Shown: positions 53,950 to 64,000 of the stretch, piece after piece
How the letters are laid out: every line of letters starts with the position of its first letter
Numbering within the stretch: the first letter of the stretch is position 1
Assembly (NCBI GenBank): GCA_946811185.2
Contig: OX328099.1
Span: forward strand, 17,015,859-17,079,858
Source: Hippopus hippopus
Taxonomy: Eukaryota; Mollusca; Bivalvia; Cardiida; Cardiidae
Direction of reading: 5' to 3'
DNA: 64,000 nt
The notes under the pieces: model-generated
The model's input: the letters and a program-made list of their open reading frames with translations, nothing else
The model's database searches: none
Told to the model about the DNA's origin: nothing
Position numbers and translations under genes: made by a program

Positions 53950-55660
53950 TGATTTTTCCGAGATTTACATGTTATTAATGACTTCTACAAGCTCTTTATG
54001 TAATGAAGGGTTTGATAATTTGTCCTTAGTCATGTTTGTTACTAAAAGTTAATTGCATTTCGCTGCAATACAGATTAAACCGACAAAGCAGAAAGTCACT
54101 ATAGCGCTCTATCTTTGCTACCGGCAAATTTACGATGGACTTGATATGGTATGGTGTACAATAAATGTCCAAATATGAAAAAATCACCGTAGCTTCTCAT
54201 TATTGACACTAGAGTAACGTATCATACTACTTGGTCTAAACCCAACCGTATAAGGTGTAGCACCACTGTGAGACTACTTCTGGGTCATAGTAGTTAAAAG
54301 TAGTCCCATGTGAAATTTTGCAATAGTATTCTTGTTGCACTGTTTCAAAGAGCTGAGAGGGCCTGGTGGTATATAGTTTAGATTTGCTTCAAATTCAGGC
54401 AGTGGAAGACCACTTAGATGTGTTTTTATTGTACATTGACAGGAATTTTTTGTGTCACCGGAGAAAAAAAAAACTGGGATCATGGCCGTGTACAGCCGTT
54501 TTTGGGAAAACAAATTCTAGTGTGCCTGTGTTTGTTAGGAGTTAGTGAAATACCAATTGGTTGACATGTTGTTTTTAATGCATTTTTTTTTTTTTTAAGG
54601 GCATACTTTTGAAAGCAAGAGACGGAAAAGCCAAAGGTTTGCCATCAAGCGATCTGTGAAGCTTCAAAAGTGGTCGATTTCACTCTATTTTCGACATGGC
54701 AAAAAAAAAAAGTGGTGTAAGTGGTGTACCATAAGTAGAGTATACCAGTAGGGTTCGACTTCACCAGAGTCCGCCGAGATTGATCTCGCACCCATTAAAA
54801 TTCTTCTCACTACAGTTCACACCAACAATCTACACACCTCTGGGATATTAGAATATCTGATATCGGTCTTTGGCGCTGTATTCTAGTAGAAATTAACCAC
54901 TTGCTGATGGATTTAGCCAGGTCCTCATTTAGCTGACAGTTTACCAGGGGAATGGCTTTTTCCATTACCCAAAGTGTATTGTAGATTGCTCACAGACAGG
55001 ATGAGTTCAGGCTGGAAGACACCCCTAAAAGTTTCATACGGTAGTGTTACTATCTTTTATGGATCAGCGACTATATACATAGCAGCAACTACACTACTTG
55101 ACGCTGGAAGAATAACACAACATTTTTGCTATTATATTAACATAGTTGTTCAATGAAATGACCAACTCGCCATCACGGGGAACAAATCTGGTACAAAAAT
55201 TTGACTGAAAGATGCATTGCCTGGGTACAGAACTTTGAACATTGGTGAAATAAATAATTTATATCTACAAGTTTCAACGACAAAAGTTTGCAATTATTGA
55301 TATCTTATTTGAAAATGTTAAACAAAATTAAACAATTTATGGTGTAGTAGCCAGTAACTTTGTTTTCACGAATGGCAGATAATTATATAATATTGTTTTT
55401 GACATATCAAATTGCAATTCAATGTATACATATACATATTCCACGCGAGAGTTTCTTCACCATACCATATTTGCTTTCTGTTGTGTGTGATATTTTATCC
55501 GCATGCAACGCATGTATTTGAGCCAGAAAATTGTATATTGGAATTTGAGGTAAAATATAAATGGATAGAAAGCTTTCCAAAGAACAGAAAACAAAGGGTT
55601 ATTGTAAACGGTAAAGTATTTCCATAACAATAGGTGACTAGCAGAGTTCCACAGGGTATA
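53950..55660. other. No gene supported
   Basis: Upstream of PITHD1. A short open frame follows a poly-T/AAG at 54585-54600, but it has no recognisable domain. Confidence 0.4.
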
Positions 55661-55679
55661 CTCTAGTGTTCTAGAGCCA

Positions 55680-56400
55680 GAAAATGAGACAAACGGGCTG
55701 TCAGACAGATAGAGAAAGATAGTGAGAGATGATTAGTTAGGCTTACAGGGTATTTAAATCCGTACGTGAAGAGGGACAGTAACCTAGATAGATGTATTGA
55801 GACAGATAAAAAAGACAGATGGGACAAATGGAAGAAAGGGGCCAATAAACATAAAAGAGAGAGAGAGAGTTAAACAGGTATGGAAGAAGGGCAGACTACT
55901 GTCAAGTAGAGAGGGAGAAGACAGACAGACAGACGGAAAGAGAAAGACAGAAAGCGACGACAGACAGAAAGAAGAAAGAAAGAGAGAGAGAGAGACAGAC
56001 AGACAGACATAGACAGACGGTGAGACAAAGAAAGACAGACAAGGTCAGATGGTCAGATGAAGAAATGGACCAAGAAAGAGACAAAGATAGACACACAAAC
56101 AGACAGACGGACATAGACGGTAGAACGGACCTATAGAGCAATCTTGAGAGAGTGAGAGAGAAAAATAGAATAAACAAGCAGACAGACAGACAGACTGAGA
56201 CACCTACACACACAATCACATGCACAAATACGCATACTGGTTAAGACAGGCAATGAGAAAGAATGGGGAGGAAGGATAGACTGATGGACGGAGGAAGAGA
56301 GACAGAAAACAGACAGAGACAGCCAGAATGAGTCAGACAGACAGACAAAGCCGGAAAGTGAGAGCTAATGAATTCACAAGGATAATAGACAGATTCCTAT
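55680..56400. repeat. GACA/GA-rich microsatellite block
   Basis: Dense GACAGACAGACA and GAGAGAGA runs with scattered substitutions. Long frames here are low-complexity artefacts. Confidence 0.92.
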
Positions 56401-56414
56401 GAGAGAATGTTCTT

Positions 56415-56621
56415 GATTGAATGGTGTTTTACGGCGCTTTCAACATTATATCAGTCATATCATGGCAACAACTCACATATTCATGTTTCCTGGGTTTTGC
56501 CAGTACTACGCTAGGACTCTGAAGTGTCTTGCCCAAGGATACTCCCACAAAAAAAACCCAGTATGGCTCGAACCCGGGGCCTCAAGGTTACAAGTCCCAC
56601 ACTTTACCACTGAGCCACCTT
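56415..56621 (-). mobile_element. SINE-A inside the microsatellite block
   Basis: TTTCAACATTATATCAGTCA, CTTGCCCAAGGATACTCCCA, inverted head TTTACCACTGAGCCACC. Confidence 0.87.
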
Positions 56622-56732
56622 CTTGAGAGAGAGAGAGAGGGAGAGAGACAGAGACAGACATCAAAGAGAGAGAAAGGGAGGGAGAGAGAGAGGTGGAAAG
56701 ACATACAGACAGTCAAACAAATAGAATGACAG
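56622..56732. repeat. GA/GACA microsatellite, continued
   Basis: GAGAGAGAGAGGGAGAGA and ACAGAGACAGACA runs. Confidence 0.9.
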
Positions 56733-56737
56733 ACTGA

Positions 56738-56945
56738 CTGATTAATTCATTGAATAGTGTTTTCCGCCGCTTTCAACATTATTTCAGTCATATCATGGCG
56801 ACAGTTTGCTTATTTATGTATGTACTTGGTTCCACCAATACTAGACTGAGGCTCCGGAGTTTTTTGCCCAAGGACACTACCACCTAAAACCCAGTGCTTT
56901 AAGTGAAGCTCCAACCCGGTAGCACTGGGTTGTGAATCCTGTAGA
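56738..56945 (-). mobile_element. SINE-A, second copy in the block
   Basis: TTTCAACATTATTTCAGTCA, TTTGCCCAAGGACACTACC. The tRNA head is worn. Confidence 0.8.
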
Positions 56946-57059
56946 CACATTACCATCACCCTGACAAAATGGAAAATTGGTACAGACAGATATAGAGAAA
57001 CAGGCTTGGACACTCAAAGAGAAACAGACAGGGACGGACGGTCGTATCAATTGATCAAC

Positions 57060-58550
57060 AGAGAAACAGTTTGATATAATTTAAACTTTATAACTTTTAC
57101 AAGAATCGAACCAAACATGTTTATCATTACTCGAACCAAAAATATTGATCATTACAAGTTTTAGGGGTGTGATCCGAATATCAAGTTAAAATGGGAGGAG
57201 CAATGAGATTTGATTGACACTAGTATTAGTGTGCATGTAGGTAAATAGAGCGTATTTAGACAAAATCTGTTCGGTTACGTTAGAATACGATTACGAGTTT
57301 AGGCGCCCGCTCAAGTATAATCGAGTGCGCGCTTCTAACTCTGACTTCCGGTTGGGAGGAAGTTTACATTCGAGATTGAAACATAAACCACATATTGTTA
57401 TCGCTCGTATTTCTAGGAGATACAGCATTTTGGATTGGATTATTAGCGTCATTTTCTTCAAGTATGATTTTTTAAAAAAAGATCGATTTTTTATTGACCT
57501 TTCCTCGGAAAACTGGATAAAAAACTGAGAAAAAATGTTGTTGCTAACCACGCTATCTATTTGTATTGAATGGGTGGAGTAACATTACTGTATAGGAACG
57601 TATCCGAATTTCGCTAGTAATCGAATTTCGCCAACTATTTTCTCGGGCAATATTTTCGTATCTGTGACATCATCCATTTACAGAAATGATTGATATCTTA
57701 GAAGTAAAGGTTTTTTGAACTGTCATTTGAATCTAATGATAGAAAAATACCTATCAATAGGAAAAATGTTCATAAGCGACCTCTCACATGCTTTTCCCCG
57801 CCATTTTATTATCACTTTTCAGGTGTCTCCTTTATATGCAGATTTTAAAAGATACCTTTAGCTTAAAACGTTTTTGTGTCGTCTATTTTCGGTTTGAGAG
57901 GTTATCTTTTGAACTTTAATAGATAACGTCGGACATCCGGGCATTTTCGGTGATCACATGATAGCAACAAGGGCCAAGGTGAAAACAAACGCTATCTTGA
58001 ATATACCCGTATAGTTATTTGGTGACATTTTAGAAATGAAATTCACCATAAAAACGATAAATATGCCAAAAATCGGCCGTGCCGGTAGTTGCATCAATTA
58101 TCACTTTCAAAGTGGCAAACACTGTCAATTTATCAATTTTCCGGTATGCTACAGAAAAAAGAGTTATAACACAAGCGCTGTCTCCTTTTTGTTTTGCTAA
58201 AACTTTCGTTTGCAGACTACATTATTAACACCCGAGAAAGAAATAATTAATTTCTAGCAAACTGCCTTAGATTTAAAAAGACAAGAATTTAAAGAAAAAA
58301 AATCGATGAAGTGCAAGCTGCAGTTAAATCAGGGCTCTATAATAATGCATCTGAAAACAAAAAAAGTGTTCCGACATAGAAGTATAAATGCATTTTTTGA
58401 ACTCGAAAAATGAGAATGGACTTACCCTATGTAAAAAAGTTGATAATTCCAAATCCTATATACTGTATTTATAAATGATCAACTGAAAATTGAACAGGGC
58501 AGACACATTTTTATGACACGTGTGTTTGTCTGTGTATAGCAAAGACTGTG
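57060..58550. other. No gene supported
   Basis: Contains a slightly GC-richer patch at 57300-57370 with ACTTCCGGTTGGGAGGAAG, an ETS-like motif. Two overlapping opposed frames there lack known motifs. Confidence 0.35.
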
Positions 58551-58914
58551 TCACCCACTACGGCAGTGATATACCGAGATCAAAGGAACACCCGGCTAAC
58601 CCTTAACCAGCTTTATAATGAAAAAAGTTTTAGCGCACATTTCTCTCCTAAAAATGAAACTTGAAATACATCTACCATTTTTATAAGGAAAGGAAGGTTT
58701 AAAATTTGAACTGACGTCGTTACGATAGTCATCGATTAAGAGGGATGTAAAAAAAATGCAACTTAGAACACTTGGTATCTTCTATGGCCAGAATCTTCTC
58801 AAGGAACTCAAACTTTATGGTGTTCCAGCTTTCAAGAAATGGTCTGTCAGTGTCTCTTTGCACACAATAAATCTCTTTTTTCTTATTACAAAAATTCATC
58901 ACCATTCTAATCCT

Positions 58915-59144
58915 TTACAAAAAAAAAAAGACTTCTCCAAGTTGAAAACATTTGCAGACTTCAATTTCATATGGCTCAACTAATGAAACTGAATAGAAAA
59001 CATCGTGGGAAACGGAGAAAATGCTGGTCACTAGCACTTTCTACTCTTCCCACAATGTTTTCAAAAGATTTCTTTTTCTTTCTTTTTTTTGGGGGTGGGG
59101 GGGGTTCTTTTTTTTTAACTCGGGATTGTGTGGTAAAAGGTTAA
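58915..59144 (+). mobile_element. TTAA-MITE
   Basis: CTTCTCCAAGTTGAAAACAT, hairpin GGAGAAAATGCTGGTCACTA, GATTGTGTGGTAAAAGG then TTAA. Confidence 0.82.
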
Positions 59145-59261
59145 TAGTTTAAATAAATCGAACCAGCGATCCGAGGATTTCAAGCCCTGTACTTTACCAA
59201 CTTGGCAATGTCTGACATGTGTTGAACAATCAAACCGTCTATGGCAGTTTTTATAAATTTA

Positions 59262-59488
59262 TTCTTTACAGAACGACAAAATTTTGTCTTGTCCAAGTTA
59301 AAAGCATTTGAGGACAACATATTAAATAATTAAGTGTGACTCAAAAATGGAATTTCGTTTAAAAAGGGTAGAAGACATTGTAAAAGGAGACAATGTTTGT
59401 GACTCGAATTTTCTCCTTTTCCCACAATGTTTTCAAAGGCTATTTTTCTCCGGGTCTTTTTTAAGTCGGAATTTTAAAAAATTGCTAA
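59262..59488 (+). mobile_element. TTAA-MITE, diverged
   Basis: TTCTTTACAGAACGACAAAA, first arm worn, CTCCTTTTCCCACAATG second arm. Confidence 0.75.
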
Positions 59489-59526
59489 AAGGACTTGAAC
59501 AATGAGAGTGATGGCTTATTTGACTA

Positions 59527-59750
59527 AAATTTTAGTAAAATGCAAAACTTATGACCTATCAAAATCCAAAGCATTTGAAGCCGACAGTTTAGACATGGGT
59601 CAAATTGTTGAAATGGTTTTTGAAAGGAGGAAAATATTGTTGGAAAAGGAAAAAATGCTGGTTCCAAGCATTTCCTCCTTTTACATTTTCTTTCCAAGCA
59701 CCTTCATTCCCAGGGTTGTTAAAACTCGGTATTGTTTGGTAAAGGGTTAA
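59527..59750 (+). mobile_element. TTAA-MITE
   Basis: TATGACCTATCAAAATCC, partly shortened hairpin, GTATTGTTTGGTAAAGGG then TTAA. Confidence 0.8.
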
Positions 59751-60296
59751 GAAGCTTTCCATTGTCTTCAAAGAGACAGGGATAGTCCATTTACTGAAAT
59801 TACAGCACAACATGCATACTTTGAATATTAAGAAAATCACGATCTAAAAAATCTTACCAAACTTTTTATGTTGTGCATAATTTAGTCATGTTTTGAAAGA
59901 CGAATTAATGTAATAGAGTCAATTTCATGACATAAGAAACATAGGTTCAGTTCAAATTTTTAATCTTCCGTCCCCATTCACAAAAAACTTATATTCCAGC
60001 TTAAGTTTTCTAAAGTTTTTAAGAAATACTTTGTACGTGTCATATGAACTTTCACAAAATGGGTGAAGGGTTTTACTCCGTGTTCCTTTGATCTCGGTAT
60101 CGCACTGCAGGGTGGACGGCCGAAGAGCTGTAATGTAATTGCTTGATAGATATAAAAATTAACGCACACTTGTCACATTACACTGACTCTTTTTGTCTGT
60201 TACTGATTTTAATTCACCCTTATGTTGATCATTTGTGATTAGGATTTGGATTTTTTCGCAGGTTACAGAGGGTAAGCTCATTCTTCAAACTAACAT

Positions 60297-60467
60297 GTTT
60301 AAAATTAGAAAGAATTTTCAAACGAGACATACCAAAGCGATGTTTGTCTTTGAAAGAGTAGCAAACATTGTGGAAAAAAGAAAGAATGCTGATTTGTATT
60401 TTCCTTTCACTGCAATATTTTCAAAATTCTTTTTCTTCATGGTCAGAAAAACCCTGGATTTTTTTTT
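60297..60467 (+). mobile_element. TTAA-MITE, decayed
   Basis: TTTGTCTTTGAAAGAGTAGC, AACATTGTGGAAAAAAGAAA and a worn right side. Confidence 0.6.
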
Positions 60468-60474
60468 GTTCTGG

Positions 60475-60510
60475 CAGGGATCGTATATACACATGTATAT
60501 ACGATCCCTG
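60475..60510. mobile_element. 36-bp palindromic element with 7-bp target duplication
   Basis: CAGGGATCGTATATACAC joined to its complement, one central mismatch. Flanked by GTTCTGG on both sides (60468-60474, 60511-60517). Same ends as the 96-bp copy at 12748. Confidence 0.8.
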
Positions 60511-60519
60511 GTTCTGGGT

Positions 60520-61100
60520 TAGATCTAATTAAGTCTGTCTCGGGGCAATGTCTTAAAAGTTTTATCAGACTACACCTTTTTTCGCTCAAATATTAGACTA
60601 TTAAAATGACCACCATCAAATACTAAGATATTTTACAGGTATAGTAGTTTTTTATGACGATACTTGAGAGGTTTAATAGCTTATCAGCCTTTGAAAATTC
60701 AGGAAATCGCCTTGGTCAGAGAGATAGAGAGAGAGATCCTCGGGAACCATAGAAATTTCCGACCTTTCTTTTCATCTGATGAACAACATAATGTAGATAA
60801 CACTTTTTTACGCTCGGACATGAAATAGACAAAGAAAAAAAGGTACATAGATTGAGTCTGGAATATTAATTTCATGTCTGAAGGGTCTAGATCCACTTTA
60901 TATTTAAATGGTAGGTCTATTTGTGGTAGGCCCATTTAATGAAAATTGTCTAAAAGAAGAATTGACAACTCGTCATACGTATTCTGAAGTATATATTTAA
61001 CAGTTGTCTTAAGTGTCAATAGCTTTGATTCGTAAAAAACGTAGTTTTTCTCAACGATAAAAATTGCGAACAGCACTGAAATATATGGTTGCTATGTTAT
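60520..61100. other. No gene seen
   Basis: Anonymous sequence with a GAGA run near 60720. Confidence 0.4.
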
Positions 61101-61115
61101 CAATTTCACCTCTGA

Positions 61116-61157
61116 AAATGGCGGCCGCTCGTTGCTAGGGAATGTGACGTCACGCAG
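61116..61157. promoter_or_regulatory. Orphan promoter-like cluster (YY1, X-box-like, CRE)
   Basis: AAAATGGCGGCCGC (YY1-type), GTTGCTAGGGAA (half X-box-like) and TGACGTCA (CRE) lie within 40 bp. No coding exon is attached in this window. Read on the minus strand, a possible donor CAGAG/GTGAAA follows closely. Confidence 0.45.
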
Positions 61158-61159
61158 AT

Positions 61160-61720
61160 GTATCCTATAGCCAAAGTTTCGTATGGGGCACCTAAAGGGA
61201 AATATATCCATATGAATGACAGAGGGGTCTTTATTCATTTTTTCCTAAGAAAATAGATTGAATCAGGTACAAAAATCACTACAAAGACAGGAAGATACCT
61301 TTTTCTATGAGATAGAAAAGGTTATCTTTTTTAAATTTACAGCCTCTTTATACCCAACACTGTCATCTTGAGTTAGATTGTAATATTTCAGTGCCACAGC
61401 AGAAATAATTACACGAAAAATCACATAACTGACGATTTTGTATTCTGAGAGCTGCGTTTTGTTTTATGTTATTGAGGTTTTCTCGTAGGAAGTAAATGTA
61501 GAGTTAATTTCCAAGGGAGGCAATGAATGTTGCTGAAATGATGCTGTGAATTTTTTTATTTCATTTTACCCTCTCTGGGGCCTCTAATTTTTGGAAAACC
61601 TAAGTTGTCGAAATTGGCATACTATTGTTTTGTGCAATCTGCAAGAGCAGTTTCCCTTGTGTTGGCAAAATTCGATTACACCAGTATAGTTATCTTGAGT
61701 TAACACATTTCCTCCTGCAG
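61160..61720. other. No gene seen
   Basis: Anonymous sequence. Confidence 0.35.
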
Positions 61721-61782
61721 GGAACTTTTTATGCCCCCGCCATAAAATAGAGATGAGCATATATAGTTACCCCTGTCCTTGT

Positions 61783-61818
61783 GTTTGTGTGTGTGTTTAT
61801 GTGTGTGTGTGTGTGTCG
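61783..61818. repeat. (GT)n microsatellite
   Basis: Imperfect TG/GT run. Confidence 0.85.
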
Positions 61819-62141
61819 GGGGATTTACCGACGTTTTGGTAACAGACGAGTTTGGTAAATTAGACTTACAGAGTAAATCAATTGGATGTTTCGGCAACAA
61901 GGCAATTATATAGTTTTTATGCACCCAATACATAGCTTTGTTTTGTTCAAATGTTTATTTTAAAAAAAGTATTTCCACATTTCTATAAAACTTGTAGATT
62001 GATAGACAGGAGATACAACAGGTACAACGTATAATTCATTACCTCAACTATGAGTAAATTCGAAAATAAGAAAAACTAAAAAAAAATAAGTAAAGCATAG
62101 CAGGTGAAACATAACAAAAATATTTTTCATGAAAACTTGTG

Positions 62142-63244
62142 CAGGGTTTTCCCTTGGCAACAAAAATTGGAGGTCATTGTGACCCCCCCCAGTCGAAAAA
62201 AATGGGGGTCATTTTGGAATTTTTGGGAGACGGGTCACAACAAAATGTAATTTTCTTAGACAAAAGTTACTATTTATGAAACTATGTGTGTTTTTGTGTT
62301 TTCTATTCACTGTAAATCTTTGTTTACCCTATATAATTATTACATGGTGATAGATACATAATAACACCAGAGATTCTCTATATAGAGGGAGCTTACAGCT
62401 TAGGTGGCACCTTTTTATAAAGAGTATCTGGAGCATGCTTAATTTACGCCTGTTCGTAACAAGCAAATATGCTCTAGCTGCAGACAAGCTGTCATATCTG
62501 TAAGTAATTTTAATCTTTCAAGGGTATCATCATGACCGCTAGTGTTTTGATGATGCACAAGGGTTGAATTTCAAAGTATGTGCTGCCTCTCTCTGTGGTA
62601 AAGGGTTATTTTGTTTTGCTTTTATCACAGGAATCGACTGTTTAATTGGTGAAAATAGCGTGTTGTCGGCCGGATTGGGAGGTCTCCATTATTTTTCTTG
62701 ATAGAGAATATCCATTTCGGCCGAAAACAAACTATTTTCACCAATTAAACGGCCGATTCCTGTGTTTCGACACATGGGTCGCATTCATGCCGCTGTTTTT
62801 AACGAATAACCAAGTGTATCTCTTTAGCTAATTTACAGTAAACCCTAGAGACGTTGAAATATGTTTCCGGGTGCTCTTACCAGGCGTTTTATTGTCTGAT
62901 CTTTGTTTAAGGGCTCTTCTTCCTTGCAGACAGCAAAAATGATCTCAATTTTGACAGAGCCATATCGCTTTCATTCAAGATCGACTGGTTTAGTTTAGAC
63001 TCGTTTAAAGACCGACGGTATTCTAGTAAAGTAGATACACAGTCCAGTTTTTCTTCCCATTATCTCTTCGTATTCCAGATTTTTCATCTACTCGCGATGT
63101 AACAGCTTCGGTAGTATATATACGATCGTTATTAACTCTTATCACATTTATGCTTCAACAATGATGCATTGTTGAAAAAATTGCGGGTCATTTTCGATAA
63201 AAATGCGTCAAAACGCACAAAATCGTGCGTCAAGGAAAACCCTG
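62142..63244. mobile_element. hAT-like non-autonomous element, ~1.1 kb
   Basis: Ends CAGGGTTTTCCCTTGGC and GTCAAGGAAAACCCTG, inverted. Subterminal GGGTCATTTT strings occur at both sides. No clean 8-bp duplication, so the superfamily is inferred from the CAGGG end type. Confidence 0.55.
62626..62763. mobile_element. 138-bp palindromic MITE
   Basis: CACAGGAATCG...GTTTAATTGGTGAAAATAG at the left, and CTATTTTCACCAATTAAAC...CGATTCCTGTG at the right, giving about 50-bp inverted arms. Nested in the hAT-like element. Confidence 0.8.
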
Positions 63245-63477
63245 CGTGTGAATAGCCGTGTAATGAGTGTGAAAAACGTGACGGTACATAAGCACAAAAT
63301 ATCAGCTTTGTTACCGAAACATCCAATCGATTTAGTCTGTAAGTCCAATTCACCGAACTCGTCTGTTACCGAAACATCTGTCACCTGTGTTGGGGGGGGG
63401 GGTGTAATAACGTCCAGGTGTATTGTCCAATTCTTAAGCAATGTTGTACATAACATTGGGTAGACTTACAACTAGAT

Positions 63478-63545
63478 GCTTGGCTAGCACAGTGGGTAGA
63501 GTTCCATTACTAGTGTTCTGGGGTCATTAGTTGAAGTTCCATGTT
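63478..63545 (+). mobile_element. tRNA-like SINE head
   Basis: GGCTAGCACAGTGGGTAGAG (A box) and TAGTTGAAGTTCC (B-box-like). Body not traced. Confidence 0.5.
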
Positions 63546-63549
63546 CGGC

Positions 63550-64000
63550 ATATGTTTCTCCTGTGATTTACTATATGCCCTTTTCTCATAACTTTGTGAA
63601 CCTAACTGGTATTTTCATACCATGGAAGAAACAAAAAGAACATAGTTTTGATGTAGGCATACATATCGACAGGAAAAGAGCCCGACTTCAGTTTTTGAGA
63701 AGGAAAACCATGTCTTTCTTGTTTTTTGAAGCCATTCTTATGGCTTAAAAATAGCCTTGTCACCATCGGCAATCGTCAAAACGCTTTCCCATTACTTCGT
63801 GAATCGTCATGGAAAACGACAGAGTAACACCAAATAATTTTCTGATGACGTCACATACGGGGTGTTTCTAAAGTTCACATACTTCAAAGTTTATCACAAA
63901 TACCTTTCTATTTCATGTTGATGGAAAATTTGGTAATAAATGGGCATTCTGTCTTTTGTGTCTTACAAAACATCTGAATTCATTGATAAAAGGAAAGTTA
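63550..64000. other. No gene supported
   Basis: A 61-residue frame at 63563 shows no domain. Confidence 0.35.

Larger units (their letters stand above)
58555..60110. mobile_element. Candidate inverted-repeat element
   Basis: ACCGAGATCAAAGGAACAC (58572-58590) is exactly inverted at 60080-60098, with weaker matching beyond (CACCC...CAGTG on the outer side). Three TTAA-MITEs lie inside. No transposase seen. Confidence 0.5.
61817..63392. repeat. Pair of ~100-bp inverted repeats
   Basis: GGTAACAGACGAGTTTGG and AATTGGATGTTTCGGCAAC (61830-61905) recur inverted at 63308-63380 with few changes. Confidence 0.75.

Noticed and set aside
54585..54750. Open frame of about 50 residues after a poly-T/AAG acceptor-like site, basic-rich (ESKRRKSQRFAIKR)
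   Set aside because: No recognisable domain, no partner exon found, and the acceptor is only a poly-T run. Could be chance.
55797..56225. Frames of 71 and 107 residues on opposite strands
   Set aside because: They are translations of the GACA/GA microsatellite, with low-complexity Leu/Ser/Val or Arg/Glu content.
57291..57551. Overlapping opposed frames of 86 and 67 residues at an ETS-like motif
   Set aside because: No homology recognised. The motif alone does not support a gene.

Overview
The window looks like a stretch of a repeat-rich invertebrate nuclear genome, most probably a bivalve mollusc. The reasons are GT-AG introns, no operon-like packing, tRNA-derived SINEs with an ATCA-type tail, Helentron-like elements loaded with tandem repeats, mariner and hAT relics, and very dense MITEs. 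The bivalve assignment is an inference from repeat style. Only two protein-coding genes could be assembled, and both are complete.

Gene 1 (plus strand, 14775-31846) is a seven-exon EndoU-family endoribonuclease of 308 residues. All splice phases agree, and the three expected catalytic residues are present (H183, H198, K248). Gene 2 (minus strand, 51970 down to 45713) is a six-coding-exon PITHD1 orthologue of 209 residues. It has a likely untranslated first exon near 53.8-53.95 kb that starts at a YY1-type promoter. The two genes converge, with about 13.9 kb between their stop codons. Most single-frame ORFs elsewhere are noise or read through repeats.

Layout: 0-5 kb is a nest of transposons (long-TIR element, hAT with a BED-finger remnant, 1.85-kb element with ~52-bp TIRs). 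5-14.6 kb is mostly anonymous sequence with a minus-strand Helentron-like array at 6.8-8.7 kb. 14.8-31.9 kb is the EndoU gene, whose introns hold MITEs, SINEs, three Helentron-like elements and a dead mariner. 32-45.5 kb is intergenic repeat sequence. 45.7-54 kb is PITHD1, with MITE-filled introns. 54-64 kb is gene-poor, with a GACA/GA microsatellite block, several inverted-repeat elements and one orphan promoter-like site near 61.1 kb.

The dominant signal is a MITE family, called TTAA-MITE here, with roughly 55 copies. It is ~225 bp, has TTAA target duplications and CCCTTTACCACAC-type ends (piggyBac-like), and carries a central palindrome that reaches 33-bp arms with a 1-nt centre in its best copy. 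Copies lie in almost every intron of both genes, just after both stop codons, and in one case 6 bp from a splice donor. In the copy entries, strand + means the half reading GACAAAATTTTAGAC lies on the left; strand - is the opposite.
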